Source: Rachycentron canadum (taxonomy: Eukaryota > Chordata > Actinopteri > Carangiformes > Rachycentridae). Taken from it: DNA of 64,000 nt. Where the stretch lies: contig CM076667.1 of assembly GCA_038496675.1 (NCBI GenBank), forward strand, positions 16,114,479 through 16,178,478. Direction: 5' to 3'. The stretch's first letter is position 1; each line of letters starts with the position of its first letter. Of this stretch, positions 1-12,922 are shown one piece after another. The notes under the pieces were generated by a model. The model searched no databases and was not told the DNA's origin. It worked only from the letters and a program-made list of their open reading frames with translations. The position numbers were made by a program, and so were the translations under genes.

Positions 1-852
1 ACCACCACCACCACCTTTAATTATTGGCAATTAATATTTCATATGTTTTCCCAAAGCCACTGATACTGGAACCATTAGCCCCCTTTGCTTTATTTGGTGT
101 AGTAGCACAAAATCTAATTATACAATAAACAAAGTCTTTTGTCTTTTGCTGGAGAAGATTAGGTATACCATTATGCAGTCAGCGGACAGGTTTACACTGA
201 TATGACAACCTTTTCTCAGTCATGTTGTTCAAAAAGAACAGCATCAAACTGCATTGTGTGATTGGACTCTTCCCAGCCACTCGTGAATCATCTTAGAGAT
301 GGAACAGGTTCTTTTATTTAATTCCTTGTTGCTTAGATAATGTTGGCTGTTCATGAAGGACTGTCTGTTTGAATGGGCGCTTGCTTTTGCCTCTGCACAC
401 TTAACATATGACATTCCCTCTAAAACTGATTACATGATCTGAACTTACTAAACATTGAACTTTTGTATTGATGGAAACCATTTCTCCATCAAAATGAAAA
501 ACAAGCGCAAGCAATGATGTTGTGATTTCTCTTTGCCTGATTAATGGAGGCTAATGGCTTTTTGTGCTTTAAGGCTTTCATTAGTTTGATATTTGGCATT
601 ATGGATGTGGTAATCAGTAAATCAGCAGAAAAACACATCAGTTATTAAAATCCAGTCACAACCAGGTCCATCGCCAGTCAAAGCTAAAACCATAACTGAG
701 AACTCCACCGCAGCCATAATAATAGTATTAGTGATTTACTTGACGTCTCTGCAAATCATTTGACTCCCTTCACACATGATAGCTTAATTTAGGTTGAGAA
801 AGCAAACATAATCTAAAGAATTTTCATTACTCCACTGCTCATTTCAATACAT

Positions 853-871
853 CCTTAATTGACAATTAAGG
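853..871. promoter_or_regulatory. Perfect 9-1-9 palindrome with paired TAAT/ATTA cores
   Basis: ccttaattg-a-caattaagg is perfectly self-complementary around one base. It contains two homeodomain-type cores (TAAT and ATTA) facing each other. It may be a dimeric homeodomain site in upstream non-coding DNA. No gene lies close by in the window. Confidence 0.3.
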
Positions 872-1403
872 GCACCCTCAATCTCATCCTCCTGAGCTGA
901 TGCTTTTTATATTAACGTGGCAGGGAAATGAATCAGCCACATAATCATTTGGAGGTGAGGAACGACCTCCGCAAAGGATCTGTCTTTCTGTTCCAAAACG
1001 TTTCATTATGGTGTTATCACCTGCAGGTTGATTACACGGTGATCATATCTGTAGGTCAAGATAACATTGCTGTGTTACAGGATGAACTGCATTCATGTAT
1101 GTTACTTGCCTCAACAATCGCTGCCTCTGTTTACTGAGCTCATCCACCGCCCACGTGGAAAAAAACGAACCAAAAAAAAAAAAACAAACAAGCAGAACTT
1201 CTTGTTGTGGAGGCAGAGATATGTTTCAAAAGCATGCTTTTCTGCTGGCAGTGGTCACTGGAAAAGAGGTCAGTAGAATAATCACATCATACTGTGACTG
1301 CACAGATCCACTTCAATGCTCAGACACACTGCTGATGACTAATCTGTGCACTCAATGATAAACAGGGGTCAAAGGTCAGAGCCACCCCAGAAGATGAGAC
1401 TAC

Positions 1404-1430
1404 TGTGTCTGTGTGTGTCTGTGTCTGTGT

Positions 1431-1497
<67 letters not shown>
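1404..1497. repeat. (GT)n microsatellite
   Basis: Roughly 90 bp of GT with a few CT interruptions at the 5' side. The long open frames across it on both strands are repeat artefacts. Confidence 0.97.
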
Positions 1498-1498
<1 letters not shown>

Positions 1499-3858
1499 AC
1501 AGATGAAGAACAGCTGATGAACGAATGCAAAGATTTTATAATAACAGCTGGCTTCACCTTGCTCTCCTCGCCGCTGAATGAAAAATGGATGCTCCATTAC
1601 CCGATCAAATATAAATAGGGGTTCATGAGAATGCATAAGATTGTGAGCAATGATTGCTAAATTGCAGGGCATGTGATGCTGCCTTGAATGGCATAAGTGT
1701 AGTATTTCTAGAGTTACAAGCATGAAGATTTTTTTGAAAAGCAATTTAATGTGTTGATGTTGGGTATTGTGTTGTATGGAACAGATGTGAAAAATCTGGT
1801 GCTGAAACATTTAAACAAAGGCTGTGTCCCAAAAAATGCTACAGTATGACATATGGGCAGGAAGGAAATGGTACTAGAGTTGTGGAGATCAATGTTTTTG
1901 AAAGCTCCTGCCAATATACTACTACCACAACAATTACTACTACTATAAGTGGTTTCCAAGTTTGTCATAGAGACACACTTCCCTCCAAAATGTCCTATAA
2001 CAGACAATAGTCTCAGTCCACAGCAAACATCAAGCAGGTAGCAGGAAGTTTACAAGTTACAAGACTATGACAATGAATTACTCATAGAAAGTGAAAAAAA
2101 AAAAAATTTGTGGAAATTCTCTGCAAATAAGTTCTAATATTTTGCTGCTGAAAAGCCAAAAAAGTTCCAATTGTGGGGCCAAAACTAAAGCAAAAATTGA
2201 GAAAATATGACACATCTGAATATAGACTACTTAATATTGTTTAAGTCACGTCTCTCACCATGGTGCTGAAACACTGACATCAATGCTCAGTATTAGAAGT
2301 AGCTCATTTCTTTATAGTGTACTATTTAGCGGTTATTATAGGAGGAAACAATAAACTTTAAATCTATAATATATCCAACTACGATTCAAAATTAACATTA
2401 TATTTTTTTAACTGTATGTCCTCTCAGAAAATAGTGTCAATTAACAACAACAACAAAAAAAAGCATGGATATTTAGTGAATACTGATTTGATTTAATTTA
2501 GTTACTTAGTTGTCTCTCTCTGTGGTGCTGAAGCATTCATACTGTCATAATTAAAAATAATTTCAGATATGCAGACATTAAATAATTATGAAATTATCTG
2601 ACCAATGTCACCAATTTCAGTAAAATCGAATCAAACTTGAGAGACACATAAGTGTTTACAGTTATTTCAGCTCATTACATCGCTGCTTAGGTGAGTGATT
2701 TACAAGTGAAGTTACTGGACTCCATGTACCTGTAAAAGAATGATAATGACAATAATACTAATAATAAAGGTGTATGCTGATTTATCCTCAAATGAAATTC
2801 AGGCAGCCGTATGACATTAACTCCTGCTCCGCTGATAATCAAACAGCGGGAAATGCACAAGCTTTTTATTCTAACAGCCTCTGTTGGCAGACACTACGGT
2901 ATCATTTCAATATGGATTCAGTCAGGACTAGTCCAGCTCAGTGTGCCAGTGCTTTGGAGTGCATCCAATTAAGCACAGTCTGTACATGTAATCATAATCC
3001 CAAGAATAGGTCTAATTAGCCGAAACAGTTAAAATCGCATGTGTGATCAGTACATTTATTGTGCGTACTTGATATCATGGAGTATTATTCATTTGGTGTG
3101 TGAATGCGCAATATATTCAAATCCTTCTTAAAATGAATGTCTGGTATGTACTGAAATCCTCTCTATCTGTGGCTCTCTCTACGTTTTGTCCCCCAAACTA
3201 GTTTTAATTCCACTGACAATCACACAAGTAAGTGTTACAGCGATCTCTGTTGTTGCATAAGTCACGTTAAGCACGAGTGTTTCCACGTCTCACTTGTGTT
3301 GCTGTGCGTTCCCTTCCCTCTGGCTAAAAGCTGACATGGGGGAATTCCCCGTGACACAGTGACATGATGATTGCTGGCATCCATGCACCTCAAATGCATC
3401 TAAGCATTTTCCTTCACCCGCTGAGGTCTATGTGCTGCATCTCTATGGCCTCGCTCTTTAGCGGACTCAGTGGGTCTGCCACTGAGACAAAGAGGGACAG
3501 ATTTTTTGCCCTAAGCTGCCCCACCATGCCCCAGGCCTCATGTCAGTGCTGACAAACCCACGTTTTTAAGTTTTCAGAGTTTTTTGGTCAGAGGTATTTG
3601 CACCAAATACATTTCAATTCATACCACTGTTGCCGTAAGATCAGTATCTGTCTTTTCTTTTGTTTTTATCATCTATAGAAGTGGTTGTTTCAACAATGAC
3701 TTGATGGGCCACTGTGTGCTTCTGTGTCTGCCTGGAGGCAACAGATGCGTGTGATTGGCAGGTGGTGATTGAAGCCCTCATGGAAAAGGACAATAACATC
3801 CTATATTTTTGTATGAGAGACCATGTATGAAGATACAAGCTGCTGTGCAACCTTGGAG

Positions 3859-3913
3859 CAGATAGAAGAGAGAGCGAGATTGGCAGAGAGAGAGTAAGAG
3901 AGAGAGAGAGAGG
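3859..3913. repeat. (AG)n microsatellite, interrupted
   Basis: AG-rich tract of about 55 bp with GC and TT interruptions. Confidence 0.9.
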
Positions 3914-4754
3914 TTAATAGCATAGAGAGGGCGAACTAACAACATCTCTGGAGAATCCATCTGGTAGCAACACACCTGATAATCTTCTTTCTGTTGACTC
4001 CTGTTTTGAGTAGCCTGACCCTCCCAGAGGAGATCTGCATTCCTTTCCACCTGGAAGTTTCATGGTGAAGGTCCATCCCATTACAATATTAATGACCACA
4101 CTGAAGGATAATGTGTGATGGATCACCAATCATACTGCCTCCAAATGGCATTGGCAAGAGTTAGGCACATAAATAATAAAGTGATTTAGATGCAAAATCC
4201 ATCCTAAGCGGATTACAAAGGCAGTGGCACTGCAATCAATCGTCATTTTGGGCCAACATGATGCATAGCAAACAGCACAGGACACAGAAACTAAACTATA
4301 CCGGGAAGAGGGAGAAGACTGAGGAGGGACAGGTAGGAGGAGAATGTGTAGTGGGTACTGCTTTAAATGTGGCTACAAATACAACTACTGGGCGCGCATA
4401 TTGTGTTTCAAGATTTTCCTTTTTTTTGGACCTTTTTGGCCAAATGCGGTGAATTCATTGATAGTTTTGAGTATTTACTGTGGACTTTGATGATGCATAA
4501 AAGCTTTCCCTTTTCTTAAAGGCCCTAAACAAGTCTTGATTTTGGGCTAAACCAGATAAATGTTTACAATAGTGACTTGAAATCTTTTCTCGTCAAACCA
4601 AAAAGGTAAATCTTGATCTACCGACAGGTTGACAGCTAAAATGAGACAAAAATGAGCCCATAGGTTTTAAGTGCAGCAGGTTATTATGATCCATAGCTAC
4701 ATTTTTTGTAAGCAACATCTAGCAGTACAAGTATTTAGAGCATTTCCAGAGGAC

Positions 4755-4985
4755 AGTTGCAGTGCATTGAATGGTCGAGAAAACATAATAATATCACACA
4801 GGAGAGTTGTGTTCAATTCCTAAGTGAAAGGGTGTAGTTTGTGTTATCCATTAATGTTAAGCTAACCTTGCTGTTATTACTGTAACCATGACAAAAAAAA
4901 AAAAACTAATTTACTAAAACACATTTTTTCCTAAACCTTGCCAAGCCATGACAGTTTATTTTTGTAATCAGGACAGCCAACCCAC
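4755..4985 (+). mobile_element. Dispersed repeat, copy 1 (SINE-like)
   Basis: Shares diverged blocks in the same order with 19650-19915. These include a tRNA-like gttcaattcc motif (4812-4821; 19695-19704), then gtttgtgttatc / gtttatgttatc, then gtaaccatg / ggaaccatg, then cctaaaccttgccaagccatgac / cctaaccaagcaatgac. The cctaaacctaaccaag-type block is one I recognise from common fish repeats. I cannot give a family name. Confidence 0.6.
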
Positions 4986-5074
4986 CTGCCACTGGCACTG
5001 TTTCAGCGGGTCGGGAAAAAACCATCACCTGTCTGTGAATAACTAATAACATTCCTATGAACCTTAGTTGTACC

Positions 5075-5154
5075 TTCAGAATCAAACTTGACTGTCCAGA
5101 GGACATAAACATCATAACAAGGTTTCCGAAGGTGAAGCTGTGGAAGGATCATTA
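5075..5154 (+). pseudogene. Degraded 18S rRNA 3'-end fragment
   Basis: The segment tracks the universal 3' end of eukaryotic 18S rRNA. It starts in the helix before atcaaacttgac (5081-5092) and continues through a diverged form of the GTAAAAGTCGTAACAAGG region at 5105-5122. It then has ggtttccgaaggtgaagctg (5121-5140; rRNA has GTAGGTGAACCTG) and ggaaggatcatta (5142-5154), the exact last bases of mature 18S. Sequence before about 5075 and after 5154 does not look like rRNA. It is a diverged fragment, not a functional rRNA gene. Confidence 0.75.
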
Positions 5155-5174
5155 CCGTTCTTCGTTAGTGGCGA

Positions 5175-5255
5175 TAAAATGACAGCATGCTAACATGCTA
5201 AACCAAGATTTCGAACATAGTAAACATTGCACTTTATAAGCATGTTAGCATCTAT
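5175..5255 (+). mobile_element. Fragment of the same gctaacatgctaa-type dispersed repeat
   Basis: Contains gcatgctaacatgctaaacc, then agtaaacattgcac and catgttagcatc. These blocks occur in the same order in the right part of the repeat at 20010-20205 and in the copy at 29395-29665. Confidence 0.6.
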
Positions 5256-6926
5256 TGGGGCCATCTCGCACAACAAAATAAAGGATGAATTGCTATATAT
5301 TTTTTACCGTACTTAGATGCAAGAATTTGGTGTCAGTACCCAAGAACGAAAATTGATAAATTTAAATCACAGAATTAAATGGATTCTCATAAAATGTGTC
5401 ACTCACGCAGATAAAGATGAGGCTGTCAAACAAAATGAAAGTAGTACATTGCAACAACCCCTCAAAGAATCCAGGTAACTCCTTGAATGCACTGAATATC
5501 ACAGGCTTAACAAAATGAAGACCCGAGGGGGATTTTTTTTCCTTTCATATCTATCCAAACCAATCCTCCTGCATCTTCTCCACCTGGCTGCTGTAACTCT
5601 CTCTATCATTCACCATTAGTATTCACAGGCTCGCTCTCTCTTTGAAATTTGCATAGATAATTCCAACTATGTCTACAATAACTGCACAGCTCAGTAACTT
5701 TATTTTGAGAGCCAGGTTCAGAGGCATGAACAGTCATGAGTGAGAAGCCTTGTGGGTATTGCTGTATGCAACTAGATGGGCCAATTCCCCCTGATTCACT
5801 GGCCTGAGCTCTGCCAAAGCTAACCCCATAAGGCCCCCTCTGTGTCTTTCATGTCCCCGTGTTTGCTTCTGAGGCTGTGCGAGTATTCAGCATATCAGAG
5901 CATGTGTGGGGTTTGTGTGTTCTTGCAGACGAGATATGTGCTTCATTCAGAAAAAAAGGAGTTTATAGCTGACACGAATTCTAACATAAATGTGTTATCT
6001 ATTTCCCTCTCTTTCTTTCCCTTTCTTAGCCCCTCTTTTTCTCCCGTTCCGTATCTCTTGCCGTCCTTGTGGGTGATTAGAATGCGCCCTGGTTGTCCGT
6101 CTCCTCCCTCATTAGTCACACTCCGAGAGACTGGGCTGGACGTTGAATGCACAGTTGGCCTGACCCAGCGCTTGACAAAAGCATCCGTAACACCAGGTAC
6201 AGAGCAGTCTGCAGGCTCACAGTCGTCCAATAACAACAAGAACATAGCCAAGCCAAGCCAGGGATTTATCTGAGCTGTAATGTATTCAGAATATAAGAGC
6301 ATGTCTCTTTTGTGGAAACAATACTGAAGAAATTTAAAAGATTGTCATTGTGCACTTAATAGGCTTTAATAAAGCCACCAGGAAACCAGGAAAGCATTTT
6401 TCCCCAGCTGCCAGGATCCCTCTCTCTCTGTCTCTTTCTCTATCCCTCTCTTTCATACATACTGACAAATGCTTTAGCAGGGCATGAGCCACAGTGTGGA
6501 CAAAGTGAGATGGATTACTATGTGGATTTTGGCAAGGGAAACTGCAGCTAATTCTCTGATTAGAAACCTGGGTTCAGAAGGCAGAGAAACACTGAGCTGT
6601 GAATCAGAGTCAGAGCGCAGAGCTCAGTGGGCTCCAGAAAGCTCTGTGTATGTGTGTTCATGTGGGCATAATTGTGTGTGTGCGTTTGTATGCGTGTGCA
6701 TGCATGTGTGGGTGGATGCATAGTCTGATATGTAGTCAGAAAACAAACTTGTTTTAATGGCCCTGCATGTTTTGTTTGCAGGTATTTGTGTTTTAGTGAT
6801 ACTCCTGTGTCATTATAAAAGTGAGAAAAATAATAAGTTTTATTTTCCTTCATCTTCAGCCACAGAGCAAAAGGCCAGTAAATACAGTATATTATATATA
6901 TAAAAAAATCACACTCATGCATGATT

Positions 6927-7034
6927 CAGGGTGGCATGCTGGTTGTCTGGCAGGTTGCATATTTGATCCTCATGCAACAGCCAATGTGTCAAAGTTCCCC
7001 AGAGCAAAACAAAGAAACCTGCTTCCTCAGCACG
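6927..7034 (+). mobile_element. Possible tRNA-derived SINE fragment
   Basis: The sequence ggcaggttgcatatttgatc followed by catgcaacagccaatgtgtc and cccagagcaaaacaaagaaa resembles a common fish SINE. In that SINE a degraded B-box-like motif precedes a gcaacagccaatgtgtc block. The A box is not clear. Confidence 0.42.
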
Positions 7035-7825
7035 AGCAGAAAAATAAATGAAGAATAAAAATACTTTATACACTCATTAAAGACCAGATATTCTTGAATA
7101 TACCCACTGATTAATTATTGTGTTATGTTTTTGCTTCCGAATTGATTGAGGTTGTACTTGTGAAATATGTGTACACATCAATAATGTTTGTTTTCGATTA
7201 TGATCACATGAGACACACTTAGGTTTCTGTGTGTAGCTCAAATAATTTATTTTCATGTATAGATTTAAATGTATCTAACTAAAAGGGGATGAGCTATATA
7301 GACAAGCCCTTCGAGGGTAATTATGACTTTGTTGTGTTCATTACTTTTCTCAGATTACATGGTAACTCATGAGGCAACAACCATTTTTAATTTGATTTGT
7401 TCATTTCAATTAAAATTGTGTTACTTTAAAAGTTCTTTCACAGTACGTCTCTCAGCATAAATTAAATAAAAACCAGCAGCAAAAACAGAAAATCTTGCCT
7501 AATCTCACACAGATGAAAGGCTGCTAATTAGAAACACAATCAAAGTCTGCTTGATACAAACAAGACTGGTAGTGTTTTTTTTTGGTTTTTTTTTTCTTTT
7601 GGAAGCAGAGCTGCAGTCTTGCATCACACTGCAGCAAGTAAAGAGAAGACTGAAAACACAATTGGCAAAATATCTGTTGTTATTGTTTTATAACAATTTG
7701 CACACAAATTGTATATCCATACCTTATTTTATACACAGTCAAAATAACATGAAATGCAATATGACATGATATGACATGTAATAATAAAGTATTGGACATT
7801 TCTGTATTTTCAAGTTTGTATAGTA

Positions 7826-7985
7826 TTGATTCGAGAGACCCAACCATGGGCAAGTGTTTGCTCATGGTGAGAAGGAAAAACTTCCTTTTAAAGAGGCAGA
7901 AAAAGTCAAGTCGGATTTTATTTATAAAGCACCAAATCACAACAGAAGTGAATTCAAGGCAGAGTCAGACTCAGGGTGATGAATA
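7826..7985 (+). mobile_element. Rearranged partial copy of the tatagcgccaaatc repeat
   Basis: Shares gagacccaaccatgg, gcaagtgtttgctcatggtg and aaggaaaaacttcctttt with the family. It then has ttatttataaagcaccaaat, which normally comes first, followed by agagtcagactcagggtgat, which normally comes later. The blocks are therefore out of order relative to 14309-14971. Confidence 0.6.
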
Positions 7986-10900
7986 ATGATGGTGACAGTA
8001 ACAGCAAATAATGTTAGTGTAAGTTATGAATTATTAATTCATACTGTAGATTTGAGTTGATTTATTATTATTACAGTGTTTATACAATTAATTATTCACA
8101 CAGTTAACTATTGACATATTTGTGCGTACATATTATTATTTACATATTTATAAGTTTAAAGATTTACATCTGCATCTTTGAAAACAGTAACAGTAACCTG
8201 CAGAATCCATCTCCAGGTTTGCTCTTATTTACCTCAGTCTTTCGAGCCTCTGACTGGTTTAGTGAACGACATTTGACTTAGAGACAGGAAGTGTTGTGGT
8301 AGTTAGGTAGACAAAAAAGCGTGACTAACCAGTGAACATGCTTCTTAAGTGAATTAGAGGTTCTTACTTTGTTAAAGAAAAAGCCTTTGCTGCTTCAATG
8401 TTTTTCTACATATTGGGTTTCAATAAGATCAGAAACAAATGACTTCTCAATGTGGTTAGGTGATTAACTTCTTTCACAAGTAACTTTCTCCACCTCAGGT
8501 TATGGAGCTGAAGTAGAACACTGATGCTGACATGAGTCAGTAGCAGAATCCATCTTCATATCCTCCAGCTGACCAACCAGCCACCTCTGAGTCTGAGGCC
8601 GCACTTCTTCCTTTAAGCTGACAGGAGAGGATCCTTGAAGATTCTCTGCTTGTCTCTGAGCCGATGGCAGTTAGTAAATAAACCGATGGGAGCCCGCTCT
8701 GAGACGAACAGTGGGGACGGTGAGAAACAGGATTAGCTCGGAGCCTAACAAGCATCCTGGCTACGATGTGTTCATTCATTAATATTTACATCCATCTACA
8801 GAGAAAGAGTGAGAGAAGCGGGGAAGAGCAGCACAGGCAGTCAGGGGAAGTGGCTTTGGACCACTGAAGGAGAACAGATAATTGTTCTCCGTGCATAATC
8901 AAAGACGCTTGTTTACTCCTGAGAGTTTCGGTTCACACTTAGGGCATGCTGATGCAGACAGGATGGGTTTAAATTAGAGTTGGACTTTCATATAGTGCAA
9001 AAAGTAATAGTGTGCACTGGATATGCATGCTGGCAGACCGCCTGTTGTGATTAGACAACATATTTGGAATAAGCAATTTAACTAAAGAGGCTTGTCTCCA
9101 CTCTGTAAGAGTCTCTGCGATGTGTATCAAGAGTAATAAGCCTTTTGTGTAGGATTAGTGTTCTTACAGGCGTTCTACTTGTGCATGCTGGGAGATAATA
9201 CTTCAATAAGACAACTGTGTGTTTGTGCCAGGTGCGCAGCCTTGCGACGACAGAGACCACTGCAGTGCGACCTTTACGTGGCGCATCAGCTCAACAGACA
9301 GACAGACCTTCATAACAGACTTGACACAGACCCCAACCCCCCAAACACCCCACCCTCCAGAATGGGAAGCCTGCCCTTTAACACTCCATAATAATTGATC
9401 CAGTCAGTCATGTCTGTCTCTTAATTCCAGCCGTAATTGTCGACGTGCACCTCAGGCTGAATGACAAAAGAGAAATCCAGGCGATAAAAGGTGACGTATT
9501 GTGCGAGTAATGGTTCATGACTTGTGATTACACATGCAGTGATAATTACCGTGACCCCGGAGGGTTTCTGCAGACCCGTGCTCATAGGGCTCTGCAGTGT
9601 ATCCCCTCTGACTCCCCCACGCTTAGTGCGGGAATTAAGAATCACTGTGACAGACTCACTAGGGAGTTTGCCCCCTGAATGAAGACGGACAGTATAAACA
9701 AAATAGCATTAAAAACAGCCCATAACCTCGCCTGGAGCAATGAGTTGCTCTCTCATGTGCTTACTTTTCCTCTTGCATTTCCTTATTTGACTTTGCATTT
9801 ATTCTCCCTCCATCTCCACTGCGCTCTCACGCTATTTTGCCTCCACCCCTTCCTTGTTCCTCCACCCTCTTACTCACGAGGCGTCCTCACCAATTACGCC
9901 ACAAAAGCTGTGGGCTTGTGAGTCACTGCATCCAGTTGTCAGTGTGGAAATCTGACTCACAGCTGGAGGACGGTGCCCCAGCCTCGAGCTCCATGATCCG
10001 GTAAAGGTCACGCTGAGCATGATGGTGGTTAACTACCTCAAGTTTATTGCAGTCAACACTTTGCATTTGTGCTGGAGCCAGGAGTAACTTCTCTGACACC
10101 ATCCAGACGCAGTTTACAGCCAGGCCACAAACACCTCAAGGTAGCTGGAGCACTGTTTAAAGCAGCGGTGCATATCAAAAGTGGCCACTTGGCCTTCTTA
10201 GACCTCCAACCTGTGCTATTTTTAGGAAGTGTAGGAGCAGCTAGAGGGATTATTCTGCAACTGATAGGGCAAAGCATCTGCTGCATTCAACTAATATTTT
10301 TACAGCCCTTTTTAAGTTAAATCTTACTTATCTCAAAGCTTAAAATGTCTTTTCTCAAGCTCAGCTTCTTCTCCTTTATCTGTTTCTCCTCCTTTGTGAC
10401 TGCTCTAGATTTAATTAGGGAAATCAGTGAGTGATAATGACCTCTACCTGAATTGACCTCTTCACAGAAAGTGTCCCGAATATTTTTGCATATTCAGTGT
10501 GAGATTTGATTAAGACACTGAACCTGCCTGCTCACGTGGTAGAAGAGTGACACTCAAATTTAAAAAAAAAATAATAATAAAATAAAATAAAGGAGCACAC
10601 TGTGCTAAGCTGACAGGATGACCAAACATCCATTGCAGCTGTTGAGGGAGAGGAAGCATAACACACAGCTGTCTGCTCCGTGTCTCCGAGGAAAAATTGA
10701 CAAAACACGAGCTGTATACAGGCAGGGAGGGGGTTGTCTTCAATAGATAGCAGCTGGTTGTGCATTCCTGACCTTGACAACTCCTTATGGCTTGTTCAAA
10801 CACCCTTATTAGCCCGCAGCCTTGGCAAATGAAGAATGAAGTGGTAAACAAGTTAAGTAAGTTAACTAATGGTCATATAAAAGCAGGAGCATTTGTTTGT

Positions 10901-12894
10901 AATTTTTGCAAGGAGATTTTGCACCGAATACACGCAAAAGATGACTAGAAGTTAAATGCAGTACATAATAGATGGATGAAGAATAGCTAAAAGCAGGATT
11001 GTTGTGCACTAGTGTAATCCTACATGTGGAATCAGTACTGAGGTCTTAAGCATCTTAGTTTTAAGGGTACAGTATGTGAAAGCACATAAGTGGGCCTGTG
11101 CAGCTGATGAGTTCTGGGACTTGGAGTGCTCATGTTGTAAAGTGTGTCAGAGTCTACCTGTGTGACAGCATAATTAATGAGCTGTGTCTGTATTTATGCA
11201 CCTCATCTAACCGGGGAAGATGGGCTGCCTTCATTACTTTGAGTTGTGGGAACCGTCCTGTCAAATGAAATTTGAGCCTTGGCCAGGACGAGAACTTGTT
11301 ATAACAAAAGGGGAAATTCATCAGGTGTTAATTTGGGTGGAAATGATGGGTCAAGACAGCGTCAGCTTCCTCTCCCAGTGTGTGGATGAAGTGTAAGACC
11401 ACGGCCTGGGAGTGGGAAGGCAGTCTTTCACTCTGTGGTCACTGAGCACCACACTGTGGTAAACAGCAGTTATTACCACTGGTGACCACCAACAACAATA
11501 TGCATTAAGATACAATCATGTCTCCTTTGTGTAAATAGGGACATGTTATTCATAAAATACCATTTTACTGACTGAATTCATTTCTAACTGGCTTCAGTTT
11601 CTTACACTGTTTTTTTGTCAGCTGTCAGAGGAGCAGAGACATTGTTCAGAAATAATATGCTCATGTGTGACTATCTAGGTGCTGTTGGATTTGACACAAA
11701 TCAAACTAAGGAGCTTGAGACAAACCGGCCAAGTGGAATGAAAATAAGCTTTTCTCCACATCTACATCATTATCACTTAAAATGACTAAAAGAGCTTAAT
11801 TTAATATTACATCTACATCTACATTCCTGTATCAATTATATTTCTGTGATGACATTAAAAGTTACAGTTGGCATTTATAGATGTTTATCAAAGGAAATGC
11901 ACATAAAGTTATAGTGATAATATCATTATGTTCATCAACTCAAGTTGTGCGTGTGTGTGCATTGTGAGGTCTAATTTTGTGTCACAAGGTCTGTTTGATA
12001 TTGAAGGTTAGTTCTAGCATCACTGCTAAAGCATTGCTTTAAGTGAAACTGTCTTACAAGAAAGCAAACACATTATTTGTGCTTATGGTCATTAATAAAC
12101 TCATCTCTACGCCATTACAACATTTTAGAATTTAGCATATCCTGTGATTTCCAGTGTCCATAATGACAGTTTAATGGTCTGACTTAAAGGGTTGGATTAA
12201 GGGTGACAGGATATGTGATCTGTCAATGTGGGTCATCAGACAGTAAGTGTGGATGTTTTTATTTAAAAACTGGAGAGAAAAACATGCACATAAATTGTGC
12301 CTATTTGAAATGTGTGTATATCAATATCAGTCTGGTGAGCTGCCTTGTGGCCAATGTTAAGTGTAGAAACATTATAATAAGTAAAACTAGAAGTTACACA
12401 TGTCCATTTCAAATCAGTCAGAATATTACTTTTAAAGTGGACTTTCTCTTCACTTAAGTACATCTGATAATATCCCATTCCTCATCCTCGGTGCATTAAT
12501 CCCTCTATTCTATACAAGTGCCACACTTCAAAACATAGCCTTGTTAATCTCAGATGCAGCAGGTGGCACTAGAAATGAAATGGAATCCATCAGCCATGTT
12601 TCCACTTCTTTTTTCACCCTTTTTGGTTAAAGTCATTCGGTGGGCATTGGCTCAGTCAATGAGGCTCCATTACACCCAGGAGAAATTACTGTCTTAGTAT
12701 GGGGTTTTTCTAACCCCTGTCACCCTGTGTGGTTTGTATTATCTCTGCTGACTTGGTGAACGGACGTGGCACTGATAGCGTCTGAGCTAAATTAGATTTG
12801 GCAGCCTGTAATGCCTGTATGAATAGCAATTGCGACTAGTTCAACATTTGAATACTTCTTAATGTGATTCTTTGCACTCTGCTGACCCTGACAG

Positions 12895-12922
12895 ATGGAG
12901 AGAGAGAGAGAGAGAGAGAGAG
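12895..12922. repeat. (GA)n microsatellite
   Basis: About 13 GA units. Confidence 0.93.

Larger units (their letters stand above)
1..4750. other. Non-coding, no gene seen
   Basis: AT-rich sequence with the GT and AG microsatellites listed separately. Open frames are short and without family resemblance. It may be intergenic, or the intron downstream of a more distal RALYL promoter. Confidence 0.6.

Noticed and set aside
1346..1810. Open frames on both strands over the GT repeat
   Set aside because: Alternating Val/Cys or Thr/His codons come from the microsatellite; no other coding signal.
5075..5154. Functional rRNA gene or bacterial contamination
   Set aside because: Only the last 80 bases are present and they carry substitutions in normally invariant positions.
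5842..6302. Overlapping frames of 143 and 119 codons on opposite strands
   Set aside because: The middle is low-complexity Ser/Pro/Leu from pyrimidine-rich sequence, there are no family motifs, and no convincing splice signals or start context.
6927..7034. Functional tRNA gene
   Set aside because: Only a degraded B-box-like motif is present, with no cloverleaf; a SINE fragment explains it better.
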